Source of the DNA: Caenorhabditis remanei
Lineage: Eukaryota; Nematoda; Chromadorea; Rhabditida; Rhabditidae
Length of the DNA: 64,000 nucleotides
Assembly (NCBI RefSeq): GCF_010183535.1
Contig: NC_071331.1
Span: 13,020,001 to 13,084,000 of the forward strand
Direction of reading: 5' to 3'
The notes below the pieces were generated by a model. That model did no database searches and was not told the origin of the DNA. It saw only the letters and a list, made by a program, of their open reading frames with translations. The position numbers and the translations under genes are program-made. Below, piece after piece: positions 27,701-37,798 of the stretch; positions within the stretch are counted from its first letter, which is position 1, and each line of letters starts with the position of its first letter.

Positions 27701-30700
27701 GGAACAGTGGTTTCAACTGAAGTTGTCAAGGACTTTCAACTGACAAATTATCCTTTGGATGTGGAAATAGATGGAAATGTGGCTTCAGTGAGTTTCGGAA
27801 AGCGCACAAAAACTCACAAATATCACATTCAGATAACACTTCAATCTGATAGTCTAGTCCCTTCGATCAATGGAACTCATGGGTTCAAAACAAAACCGTT
27901 CGGAATAGTTAGAGCTTTGGATAAGAGTATTCAACCTGGAAGCTATACAATCAAAATTACTGCGTGAGTTTTTTTTCTGCTTTTGAACAACAAAGAAGAA
28001 TATCTGGAGCTAGTTTCCAGGGAGAGTGTACCGGGAGAGAGGGAGCGAATATGTCAACCACTACAACTTCTTTGCAATCTTTTTAGAAACAAACCGTATT
28101 TGATAAAGTTTTGTATAATTCTGGAAAGGATAAAACATTTCAGGAAGTCATCCTCGTTTTCCAAAGGATCGCCATTATGCGCTGCAGTTGTTTTGACAAC
28201 GGACTCTCAATTGCCTTCTGAAACCAGTTCATATGTCAACTATCATCACGCTTCAGCTCGATCTTCAAGTACAAACTACAGTACGATTTCAATGCAATCC
28301 AGGAATCATTTGAACGATTCGGAAAATGGGAATCAACCTTCTTCAAACTCCCATGACCCGGATTCAATGGATGACTTGATTGCTAGATTACCAAAGTTAA
28401 AACCTCCTCTTCCACTACCTCGAACAGTGAAACCAATAATTAATACACCATCAAATGCCAACTCTGAAAACAAAATAGTCGGATCTGGATTCGCAGTAAA
28501 GGTTCCAGAACTGCCGAAAAGAAATGTGAGTGTTGGTGTATCGCGGCGGGTTGTAAGTTAAGATTTTCAGATGACGGCGTTTGTAACGAACATACATGAT
28601 GCATCGAAATCTCGACTGTATTTTCTGTGGATTTGTGATGTTCAAGAGTGAGTTTAGCTATCTTCCACGTGATAAATTTTGAATCAAATTCATAGAGAAG
28701 GAATGTTTTTCTCGAATCGACATGAACTGGATAGAGGTCACTTTTTTGAGGGAACTTTCGTAAAACAGGTTGGGGGATAAATCTAGGAAACAGGAATGCC
28801 AATGCTTTTTTAATTCAGGAAAAAGGAAAGCAGGAATGGAAGTGTATCAGGTATTTGAGAAAAGCCGACGAGTTGGTTCAGGGAAGTGTTGTTCGAGACA
28901 AAATTGAGTTGACATTACCAGTTCTGAGTTATGAACTACCATCTGATCCTCTGGGAAAACCTAATGTATATGCTGAACACATTGGGAAAATTGTAAGCTT
29001 CAGTGTGTTTTTGTTGTTTTAGTATTCTTTTCCAGGTTGACAGAAACAATCGACTACCAGCCAACTGCATTGGAAAGAATATTACAGTTCAGCGATCGAA
29101 AAACAATCAAAATGTTTTTGAGTGGATTGTCACTGGAATGCTAGAGAACGAAAACTGTTCTTGACCCTTCAATTTTCTCTGTAGTTAATCTATTCGATTG
29201 GTTTGGCTCTTATCAGAACTGAACAATGTTTACTTTCCTCTTCCTTTGAACATTTTTTTCTGATAAACCATTCACACATTTACTTCTTTTTCCTTCTTCT
29301 TCTTTACGACGGTTTGTGAGTGAGTGATGGAAACTAGAACTTTTCTAGCCGGAAAAAGATACTTCGACCCAAACCGGCTATCATTCATAGTTCTTTTTGG
29401 ATTAAGGTATGTTACCCTCTTCTTCGATAAATGACTTGCCTCATTTCTTATTCAATTTTCAGTCCATTCGAAAATAAAACCTGTCATGTTCTCGAATATG
29501 ATTTAGAAACATTTGGCGTTCGTCTTGGAGATTTCCTCACTGCTTCAGTAACTCCTTCGAACGCTTTGATGAATTTCAAACGAATCCAGTATCCAATTGA
29601 AATTAGTATAATCGAACATTCCGCAGTGGCAAGTGTCTTGATTTGATGCAATTCAACTATTCCCATTTTAGATGAAATTCCAGTCCGCGGAATTGACACG
29701 AGACCAGAATGGTCTCCTGGTATTCCAGACAAAAGCATTCGGGCCGGTTCCATCATTCAATCAATATCTTTCACCCGGAAGTTATGAAATTATAATCAAA
29801 GCGTGAGTCGATGAATGATATCATAAACAAACACTCGTTTTCTTTTAGATCAGATTCTTATCCAATAAGGCTGATTGCTGAAGCAAAACCAATATTACCA
29901 CCGAATTTGTTCAATCCAGTCAATACTTCATCCTTAAACTTTTACGAAATTTCTCAATCCCAATTGATGAAAAATCAAAATTTCACTCAATCAGGATTTA
30001 AAAATCTCCCAGTTCCCAGTCTTGACTCAAACATTCCGAGGGCAACGTCCACAATGGATTCCTATTATGACTATATTTCTTTGCCACCGAAGTAGGCGAT
30101 TTTATGGTTCATGCCTTCCAGAATATCATAGTTTTTAGCACGATCCCATCATTCCTTCCATCAGATAAAAATGCTACTAACAAAGGTTACGAAGAACTCC
30201 AAAACTGCACTTCGTCGAAACCAGAGTCCCAAGAGGAGACACTCAGCGAACTGATAGCAAAGCTCCCTACATTGGATCTCAATGAATCAAAACAACCAAT
30301 CCCAAGACCAAGAAAAGTATTTTCTAGTTCGAATCAAACAGACGCCGTTCAGCAACAAAAACCAGTAATGTCAGTAAAACCAACTAAGAAAGTTGCATTC
30401 CAACTGGCAGATTCCGAAAACGAAGAAATTCCAGAAACAGGAAAAAAGGTGAATAAGAAAACATCAGAGCATAAAGGAAACTTTTGAAGTTCCAGATGAA
30501 AGCGTTTGTTCATTCGTATCAGGATAAATTCGAAAAGAGACTTCATTTCATTTGGGTTTGTGATGTCATGGAGTGAGTTTATGTTAGGTTCGAAAAATAA
30601 TGATAATTTCTCAGAACTTCCATATTCGTATCTCCAAACCATAGGTTGGAAATAGGTCACTTTTTTGAAGGTGTTTTTCAAAAACAGGTTAGATTTACTC

Positions 30701-31524
30701 GAAATGATTTTACAATCAAGTATCTCTTCAGCCATCTGGAAAATTGGAATGCATCGAATACAAAAATCCAATTCCAGCAATGCTCCGAGGAAGTATTGTT
30801 TATGGAAAAATAGAGTTAAAAGCTAAAATTACAAACTACCAATCCTCTGAAACACTGAAATATCCTCAAGTGTATGTGGAACATCTTGGATCAGTGGTGA
30901 GTTCTCTAGATAATAAATTTAATAAATTAAGGTAACATACACTTTAGATCGATAACAAAATGAAACTCTCTCCAAATTGCATCGGGAAAGTTGTGAAAAT
31001 TATGCGATTACCATTCGAAAAAAAGAAACAATTCGAATGGATCATCACTGGATTGGCATGAATTTGTTTATAATTTTTGTTGTTTGTTCAAGAATAAAAT
31101 AAACTAACTTTTACACTGTGTTCCGAAAAATTCAACCAAAGTGTTCGATTTTGCAATCATTGCAGATGGTTTCGTTGAATCCAATGTCCAGAGACTTCCA
31201 GAAAACTTATCGATCTGTTTCATTTTTTCGATTACTCCCTCATCCGGCTCCACGTAGATCACTTTCTTAGTTTTAACTGATGATTTGTTCAGTTGACTTG
31301 TTTCAATTATTGGGCGGAACAGAGTCTGGAAATAGTGAATGCAGATTAGTTTCGAACAAAAACCCACTCACCACATCATGTCCTGCATCTGTTAAAGTGT
31401 CAGCTATTGTATTCAGAACTTTGATATGACTGTGACCATATAAATTCGAGTAAACCAATATTTTATATGAGTCAGAATAGTGAATAAAATGAAATACCAA
31501 TAAAATGACCAATCGTAAATTCAT
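21723..31524 (-). CDS. UDP-glycosyltransferase with a 7.8 kb gene-bearing intron
   Basis: Nine exons (minus): 31524-31372, 31325-31109, 23312-23223, 23174-23064, 23011-22860, 22814-22585, 22533-22311, 22260-22124, 21996-21723; 528 aa. A signal peptide (LVILLVFHFIHYSDSYKILV) leads. The N-domain has GHSHIKVLNTIADTL. The joined exon 2/3 reads EFFGTQCKKVLQQ, the normal nematode UGT sequence, and this shows the distant exons are one gene. The C-domain has VLISFGSNSKSKDMP, the UDP-sugar signature THGGLASVMEL...KPSVMVPIFADQGRNA, and a C-terminal membrane anchor (IISLLISVVVIIVYVVV) with a Lys-rich cytosolic tail. It should glucosylate small lipophilic or xenobiotic compounds in the ER lumen. Intron 2 (31108-23313) contains three plus-strand genes. 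An alternative reading as two broken UGT fragments is less likely, given the exact phase and sequence fit. Confidence 0.9.
23460..27227 (+). CDS. Chimeric protein: N-half of the two-part family fused to an MSP domain
   Basis: Three exons, 23460-23744, 26571-26695 and 26744-27227, keep one frame; 297 aa. Residues 1-~136 match the N-part of the family: KYFLFAGRR, LGSFLFARR, KVEGDFAF, then LGQYFLRVHL. Exon 3 starts with the usual linker (KRVIHFEGTY) but then runs into a full major sperm protein domain of ~125 residues. That domain shows IETQPSSKLVVNAPFD, TYYFKIINTGEHRIG, GIKTNN, DKIKIGWINAP, and finally REFKREWFRGD and LFIEYNK, all in MSP order. MSPs assemble filaments that drive amoeboid sperm motility and act as signals. 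Whether this chimera still polymerises is unknown. The normal C-part of the family is absent. Intron 1 is 2.8 kb and filled by a transposon-like insert. The gene lies inside intron 2 of the minus-strand UGT gene. Confidence 0.8.
24344..24672. repeat. Fold-back repeat with ~120-bp arms
   Basis: The left arm (about 24344-24465) and the right arm (about 24551-24672) are inverted copies around an ~85-bp loop. An example pair is GTTACGGTATCACTGATTG against CAATCAGTGATACCGTAAC. The right arm also resembles the right half of the element at 49827-50152 (CAACTxCAAAAATGAAG, then CAAAGTTGG and CACTG/AACTG), so the two belong to related families. It probably inserted into the larger element. Confidence 0.65.
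25035..26182 (+). pseudogene. Decayed or misread multi-exon ORF inside the insert
   Basis: Four exons keep perfect phase: 25035-25086, 25139-25282, 25335-25418 and from 25463 to about 25602. They encode about 140 residues beginning MPRCVSKDFCRKGVHRK and ending with a C-x2-C pair (CNSCGKKCVKNEKW). After 25602 no splice keeps the frame. Coding-like segments continue in other frames: one has LRAAFKK joined to LAAHDEFFATYSPLDY, then RFVYKGFKQKFSLELE; the last is 26038-26182, ending FKCLQY. So the gene is frame-broken, or I have missed a splice. The Cys pattern hints at a zinc-binding DNA-binding protein, as in many transposons, but I recognise no family. Confidence 0.4.
27486..29164 (+). CDS. Two-part tandem family, member 4 (406 aa)
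   Basis: Eight exons: 27486-27574, 27622-27787, 27833-27963, 28144-28525, 28571-28647, 28696-28768, 28819-28992, 29036-29164. The third intron (27964-28143) is longer than its neighbours. The 45-nt intron 27788-27832 has no stop and could be retained, but member 2 has an intron at the same place. The N-part has LFFAARRGFYTDG, LGQFLMGTVV and GSYTIKITA. The linker is long, Ser/Asn-rich and Pro-rich (PPLPLPRTVKP), with one VGSGFAV motif. The C-part has MTAFVTNIHD, LYFLWICDVQE, RGHFFEGTF, EWKCIRYLRK and EWIVTGML. It lies within UGT intron 2, and its second-exon start closely matches that of member 2. Confidence 0.8.
29327..31061 (+). CDS. Two-part tandem family, member 5 (454 aa)
   Basis: Nine exons: 29327-29406, 29463-29634, 29672-29802, 29849-30091, 30139-30448, 30496-30572, 30615-30687, 30732-30896, 30948-31061. 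This is the longest member, because its linker spans two exons and ~185 residues with a DSYYDYISLPP stretch and an acidic end. It has no clear VGxGF motif. The N-part has TFLAGKRYF, LGDFLTASVTP and GSYEIIIKA. The C-part has MKAFVHSY, LHFIWVCDVME, IGHFFEGVF, LECIEYKNPIP, QVYVEHLGSV and FEWIITGLA. The stop lies only 47 bp from UGT exon 2 on the opposite strand, so its 3' UTR must overlap UGT sequence or be very short. Confidence 0.8.
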
Positions 31525-32537
31525 CACAAAAAGAGAATAAGTGTCTACTATTGAGAAAAGAAACAATCTGAATCGGTCAAATATAATAGCGGGTAGAGAA
31601 AGAGACAGAGACAGTCAGATTAGGTGTTATTGCGCAATGTTGTGATGGAGGCAGATGGCAGAGAGTTATATTTGTGTGTCGGAAGAGGGTAGACAAATAG
31701 TAAAAATGTTTTTGTCTGGAAGAAATCAGGGTATATGTAATGGCAAATCTGCCCTAGGATTAAACTGATAAATTTAAGGAAACGAGGAACTCACTTTTCC
31801 GATTAGTCCTTACGTTAAGGTTTCATGTGTTGCGAATATCCCTTTTTGAAACTATAATTTCCCACTATTGTCTTCGAGTGTACTGTAACTACAATGTACA
31901 CTTTGCCGAACTTCTTGATGTTCTGTGTACATCTAAATGTGCCAAATGAAAAAAAATAGCAGTCAATGTAATGTGTCATTTATGACTATTTCCGGAACAA
32001 TCAAGGATTCCAAGTTGACGTTTGATTTTGAGTAGTAATAAAATATCCAAATATTTTATGCTGCAAGAATGTCTTTGTGTTTGTCTATAACATCCGGTGA
32101 GTCAACATTGTAATAAAGTTCAGAAAAACTATTAACTAGTTCAATCGTTCATTGGGACATCACAATCTTATCGTCTTTCATGAAATTCACTGCAAACAAA
32201 CGATCGAATGATGCTGAAAGAGTGTCTCTTATCAACAGTTCTCCCAGTAAGAGTGAGCAAGAAACTCAAATAAAAAGAAATCGATTCGTCGTTTTTGGTC
32301 GTAGTTTTTCAGTACTAGAAGTTTCTACCCTAGATTTTGTTTCTATTTTTGCTAATTTGAATTTTCAGGCTCATCGTCTCGTAAGGTGATACCATCCCTT
32401 TTCATATATCGTCCGGATCATTTCGGAGTGATAAACAACGAACCAAAAGAAATTAAAACTATAAACCAAAACCAAAAACTCAAAAAAAAAATCAAACCAA
32501 AAGCTTTTTAACTGAAGAAATGGCCGCTGATCAACAA

Positions 32538-33569
32538 TCTCAGAGAATTTTCGGCGATATCGCCGCCCAAATCGGCGCGAGCGCTGCCAAAATCGGCGCG
32601 CGCGCCGAAGTGACGCCGGTGGTCGCCGGCGCTCCGGCCGATTTACCCGGCGAAAGCGCCGAATCAAGCGGCGCTAACGCCGGATTTTGAGGTGGCGTTA
32701 ACGCCGATTCTAGGCCGCTGTCCCTTCCCTCCCCCTCGGTCCCTGATCAGGTTATCGATTTTTGAATAATAATATTTATTAAAAAACCAATTTAACAACA
32801 AAAATTATGTGTAACAATCGGAGTAACAAATTAGAATTGATTTCGGGCCCTCCTCATTTCCTTATTCGTTGCTCTCATCGAAGTGATCGTCTTCCTCATC
32901 TACAGTGTCGCTCAATTCCATCGAAGTTGATGACGTCTTCTTATGAGCAGGTCCAGACATGGCGCGTTTCGAACTTCCTCGCTGAAAAAAAAGTCTAAAT
33001 TATAGAAAAATTTGGGAGATGGTTACCTTTCTGAAATGAAAGTTTCCACTGCCAGGGGATGGGCCTGCCGTCTTCTTGATTTCCAGAACTGTTCTCAATG
33101 TCGTCCTTTTCTAAAATTTCCGACTACAGCTTCTCAAATTTCTTACTGTAAATATCACTTACCTTGTGTTTGACTTCTTTTTTGTCGTTTATACATCTCG
33201 AATCTGTAAATAATTCGAAAGTAGAGTGAAAATATGAAAATTATAATAAAAAACTGAACAAATAATGAGCCAACATGGATCTGCGTAAGTAAGCATTCCA
33301 AGGTCCGGCCAACGAACGGCATAAACGCCGTATCCTGGCCGCAGCTGCGCCCTTCCCTGGCCGCCTCCTCTCCGCCCGGCGCGATTGCGGCGCTTTCGCC
33401 GATCTGAAACTTCTTGCTTCCTAATCCTGCGCCGTTCGTTAATCATTCGGCGAAAGCGCCATAACAGGCGGCATTAATGCCGATTTCAGCGGCGCTTACG
33501 CCGTTTTGACCGGCGCTTACGCCATTTCGACGGCGCACGCGCCGAACCTACGCCAAAAATTCTCTGAGA
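32538..33569. mobile_element. 1.03 kb TIR transposon inside exon 1 of member 6
   Basis: The termini are 19-bp inverted repeats with one mismatch (TCTCAGAGAATTTTCGGCG at the left; CGCCAAAAATTCTCTGAGA at the right). Next to both ends lie GC-rich arrays of short GGCG-N-CGCC units such as GGCGCTTACGCC, absent elsewhere in the window. The centre is AT-rich and holds a small spliced ORF on the minus strand. No target duplication is obvious (flanks GATCAACAA and ACGAATTC). The superfamily is not assigned. Confidence 0.75.
32941..33196 (-). CDS. Small spliced ORF within the 32.5 kb transposon (52 aa)
   Basis: Three exons (minus), 33196-33163, 33110-33027 and 32981-32941, join in phase with good GT/AG sites. 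They encode a basic then mixed peptide starting MYKRQKRSQTQEKDD. In a different frame the last exon reads as an acidic tail with DEEDDHFDE, so the true frame is uncertain. I do not recognise the protein. It may be the remains of a transposon gene. Confidence 0.3.
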
Positions 33570-35262
33570 ACGAATTCTTTTTTGCTCTCGTCGTTGGTCG
33601 CCAATCGAAGGAAAAGTGAATATAAATTTGATCAATACGAAGACTGGAGAACGGTACGACGTGGAAGAACATAATTTACAAAAAGATCATTTTCAACTAG
33701 GAGATTTTCTGAATTGGACTGATAAATTGGATAAAATAAACTATTTTCCAGTAGAAATCGATGGAAATATCGCTTATGTAAGTTTCGATATTTCATCTAC
33801 TAAATTTCAATGAAATCGAATTGGATTCAGGTTAAAAATGTTCGGGCTAAGTTACTGCTCAATAACGGGAGTCTCGTTTTTCGCACTGAAGAATTCGGCA
33901 ATGTTTTCTGTCCAACATATCTGCCAACAGGAGATTACCGAATCAAAATTCACTCGTAGGTCAAACGATATTACTCAGGGAGTCAAGTGCTAATGTTGAG
34001 CGTTGTAAAATGTGACGGTTATGATGCCTTAGACAGAAATACTTAAAATATAATGACTAAACGTTGTTTTTTCAGATTGATTACTCCAAAAACACTCTCA
34101 TCAGGAGAAGAAGTCCATTTCGAAGCCACCGACAAAGTACTTATATCAAATACTCCATCAACTCAAACCACTTTTGCCCCGATAGCACCCGCCCTAGCAC
34201 AAGTTTCGGCTCAAAGAGTTGGTCCGAAATCCCCTGTGACTGCTGCATCACCGACCCCATCTGGAGGTTCGAGCGTTGGATCGAGAGCATCAACACCTGC
34301 GGGAAACAATGATATTGTCAAAGGAGCAGGTTTTCCGAAACAAAATCCAAAATGGAAGCAAAATAAGAAAACAGTAGTTGGAAACGGATTCCCAGTGAAA
34401 AAAGAAGACAATAAAGTAGTGGTTGGAGAAGGTTTTGCAGTGCCCAAACAAGAAGAAAAAGTTGTTGTTGGCGCAGGATTCGAAGTGAAACCTCAGAAAA
34501 CAATGAAACTTCGTGCAGTTGTGTTGAGTATTAATGAAAACAAAAATGGATCGAACACTCACTATCTTTGGATTCTGGATAGACATGCGTGAGTTTCAAG
34601 CTATCGAAAGTATTCGCATGAGTATATTCGTTTTCAGAGAAGGCAGATTTGTAAGCAAAGATTATAAACTACTTCAAGGGCACTTCTTTGAAGGAATTTT
34701 CAAGGAAAACGTAAATATCCATGAATTGTTTCATTTAGTTCTAATCTTTCCTCATTTCCAGACAGCCAACAGATGGAATTGTGAGAAGTATGAGAGACAA
34801 ATCGAGAAGTTATCTGGGATCGATGGCGGCATAGATTACGAACAAAAGATTTGGTTCACTGTAACCATTAACAACTTCCAACCAGCCGGAGGAAATCGGA
34901 GATTCGGAAATGCCAGTGCAAAGTATTTTGGAGAAATTGCGAGTTATTACTATCAGAAAATTCAGTATAATAATAGTTTTGCTTTCAGATTGAGGGTGAG
35001 CCGGAATCCGCGAAACTTTCTGCTTCTTGCAACGGGACACGTGTCAAAATTCAGAGAAAAGGTGTCGGTGAGAAGGATTATGTCTGGATGGTTGTTGAGA
35101 AGCTTTGATTTATTTTTTTTGCGATGTTCCTCAATAAATAAAGTTTCTACAACGGTTTTTCATTCACAATTTTTAACTTGAGAATAATTTTATGTGTTCT
35201 TCTTTTTCAGTGACATAGTTGAGACGAACTTTTGCACTGTTGAATAATTCCCCCGAATCTGA

Positions 35263-35789
35263 TACTTTTCTGATTATGCATCTCCGCTTTGGAGATCAGC
35301 ACAGAATGCCCGTAAGGTTAATGTTGCAGACGAAGTGAACGGAAGAAATAATGTTTTCGACCCCTGCAATATATCAATATGCTCAGCTTATCAAGTAATG
35401 GAAGATACCAACGACAAACTTATCAAATGATGCCATGCAATAATTTTACAACTTGGACATCATATAAATACAACGTTGCCTTCATTCAATATGTCCGAGG
35501 TAACAAAAGTATTTCTCTTGGTTTGAGAATTATGGATTGTGATGCAGCAGGAGATGAACATTCTATTGTAACCTGGTTTCCCAATATTGATCACACACAA
35601 TCCTGTTTTTTCGGAGCCGTATCTTGCCCCACCATCGGCGAATCATCAACATTTCAGTGTGGAGAAGAGGAGATGGAATCAAACTTCATCCAAACAATAC
35701 AGGGTAAACCGACTTTCAGCAAAATATCGCATTCAACACTGTGTCAAGTCTCTTCAATAGAAATTGAAGTATCAACAAAGATCATCTAG
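35263..35789 (+). pseudogene. Probable decayed relative of the WSEW Cys-rich genes
   Basis: A fragment in one frame has FDPCNISICSAYQ, which recalls PCNTQTCIYPAQ of the intact genes downstream, and ends at TGA within 40 bp. A second open stretch in another frame (to 35789) has a Cys pair (SCFFGAVSC) followed by TFQC, recalling CxxDRPFxC...SFTC of the C-terminal exon. No start codon with a signal peptide and no clean splice pattern was found. The assignment rests on weak pattern matches and position. Confidence 0.35.
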
Positions 35790-35881
35790 TTGAATAGATT
35801 TTTGCATAACAATGAAAATAAAAGAACCTAGTTTCGATGTAATGTTAGAAGAGTGTTTTGACGCTTCGACCCTGGAAGATT

Positions 35882-37052
35882 ATGAAATTTTACGAGAGGA
35901 GTATCATATTCTTGCCAATTCTTATTGGATCATGTTGGGCAGCCTTACCTGTAAATCAAAGTGTTGTGTTATTTCAAACCATCCGTTTATTTTTCAGGCT
36001 TGTGCTAATCCTGGTTGTCCAACTGGAGGTATCTGGAGTGAATGGACAACTACAGATCGCTGCCCGACCACTTGCGGATCTTGTTCAAAGGCGTTTCACA
36101 CTAGAAGATGTCTGACTGCTGAAATAGAATGTCCTTGCACGTAAGTAGGTGAATCTTGGAAGTATGCTAGCATCAAAAGAAATTTTTGACTCACAAGTTG
36201 AAAACTATCAACACAAAAATGTTCTAAACACTTACAGCGGAAACGACACTCGTTATTACCCGTGCAACACTCTGGCTTGTGTTTATCCAGCTCAAAGGAC
36301 CTGCTGTATTCCGTATGTTCCAATGATAATAAACGGATCAATGACTTGTGGACCACTTCCGAAAGATCCAGTTGTCACTTCTTGCTGCCCTGCTGGAGGA
36401 TTATGGAGCAACTGGGGAGGTTATGTTCGAAACTCAGAAAATACAGCTTTTGAACGTACGAGGAGATGTTTGAGTGAAGAAGCTGGTTGTAATTGCACCA
36501 CCGGAAATTCTGTCAATACGAATAAATTGTGCCCTTGTGCGTCATTCGTCGACACATATGACACCTACTTTAAAAACGGAACTGATATACTTTATACGAC
36601 TTCTTACAATCGAGAATTGAATTTAACAACTTGCATTTTTTGGTCTCTTCTATATAAAACCTCTGACGCTTGTAGTAACTGGGGTAAGTTTAATTGTATT
36701 ATGAAAGTTCAGTTATTCACTTCTCAAAAAAGTTGTAATGATTAAAAAATAGTTGTTTTACTCCATTAGCACTAACTTCTCAGAAACAAAGCAAATAGTA
36801 CTCCAAAAATACAATTTTTATGAGAAAAACCCAATATACATATTTTCAGAACCATACACTTCAACCAACGTTATCCGATACTGGAAGAAGGATGCTATCA
36901 ACTACACTGAGTATCGGATGGCTGACTGTAATGATCCTGCCAATCAATACTTCAGAGCGTACTGCGATTTTAAAACGGGATACTATCGATTCTATAACAC
37001 AGACGACGAAGTCTTGGGTTGGAAGCAAGTTAGAATACTTCCGCCAGGATAA
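35882..37052 (+). CDS. Secreted Cys-rich protein with thrombospondin-like WSEW motif, copy 1
   Basis: Exons 35882-35950, 35998-36140, 36238-36683, 36850-37052; 286 aa. Exon 1 is a signal peptide (MKFYERSIIFLPILIGSCWA). Exon 2 has GCPTGGIWSEWTTTDRC, then CGSC and an RRC, a pattern like a thrombospondin type-1 repeat with TRP contacts. Exon 3 opens PCNTLACVYPAQRTCC and carries a second, weaker GGLWSNW repeat plus CPCASF. N-glycosylation sites are frequent. The last exon differs from copies 2 and 3 and ends in LPPG. It is probably an extracellular matrix or lumen protein; no specific function is known to me. Confidence 0.78.
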
Positions 37053-37798
37053 AGAACTGGTGTTTGTCATGAAATAAAGGTTTAACGATGCATTGTTAAA
37101 GTCTTTCTGTTCATTCTTCAATATTCTGCAAAATTGACTGTTAAAAAGTATAATTTCCAAGACATCAGCTTCTAGTGGTGCAAGTCCTTTCAGATGGAAC
37201 TTTGCATACATAGGATTTGGATTGTCACTTTGTTCAGCCCTTGCTCAGTAGACAGTTTCTGAAACGAAGACAATATTCTGAAAAAAAGAGTGATATTGTC
37301 GGGAAGAAATGTTGAAATTGTCTCTAATAGATTACTGACTAAAACACTGAATGGGTCATTTCACAAATTGGTTCTGAAGAAACGATGATGATTGGTTCCT
37401 TCATGCATAGTTACAACTGATGATGATATTATAACTTATGAATGTGAATAGACAGTTCAGCCCCACATTACAAACTCGTGCTTCAATAGGAGCAACATGA
37501 CTTAAAATGAAACAGACAGAACTGTTACGTTTTACTTTTGGACAGTATTTTTTACTTTGTCCGTTTAGTCGGTTACAACAGGAGATTACAAGTACGTCTT
37601 ATTTGATAGCATCTTTGTAGAATATCTCTAAATATTTTCGTGTTTTGTAGTTTTCTTCTAATCCTACAACATATTTTTTTCTGAATCTGCTTTCGTGTTC
37701 TACTGATCACCAAATTTAAATATCAATGGTCTTCTGATGGAAAAACCATTCTTCGCTATAAAATGGGCAATGCAAAGGTAGAAATGGCAATTCTTCAA

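Larger units (their letters stand above)
32520..35108 (+). pseudogene. Two-part tandem family, member 6, broken by a transposon and a frame slip
   Basis: The start MAADQQ (32520-32537) matches MAADKK of member 1. Then a 1032-bp transposon interrupts, and coding resumes at 33570 as NEFFFALVVGRQSKE. That frame hits TGA at 33617, while the continuing match (KVNINLINTKTGERY) is in another frame, so one base is lost or gained between 33595 and 33615. The rest is intact: exons to 33777, 33831-33955, 34076-34588, 34638-34710, 34762-34938, 34989-35108. The last intron has a GC donor. The linker has four VxGxGF motifs, the most in the family. The end FPxx..DYVWMVVEKL matches member 1. It may yield a truncated protein or be dead; this cannot be settled without transcripts. 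Confidence 0.7.

Noticed and set aside
27788..27832. In-frame continuation of exon 2 in family member 4
   Set aside because: The 45 bases are open, but they begin GTGAGT and end TTCAG, and the paralogue has an intron here, so it is treated as an intron.
33189..33446. Arg-rich minus-strand frame in the 32.5 kb transposon
   Set aside because: It is produced by the GC-rich GGCG-type repeats of the element and has no coding evidence.
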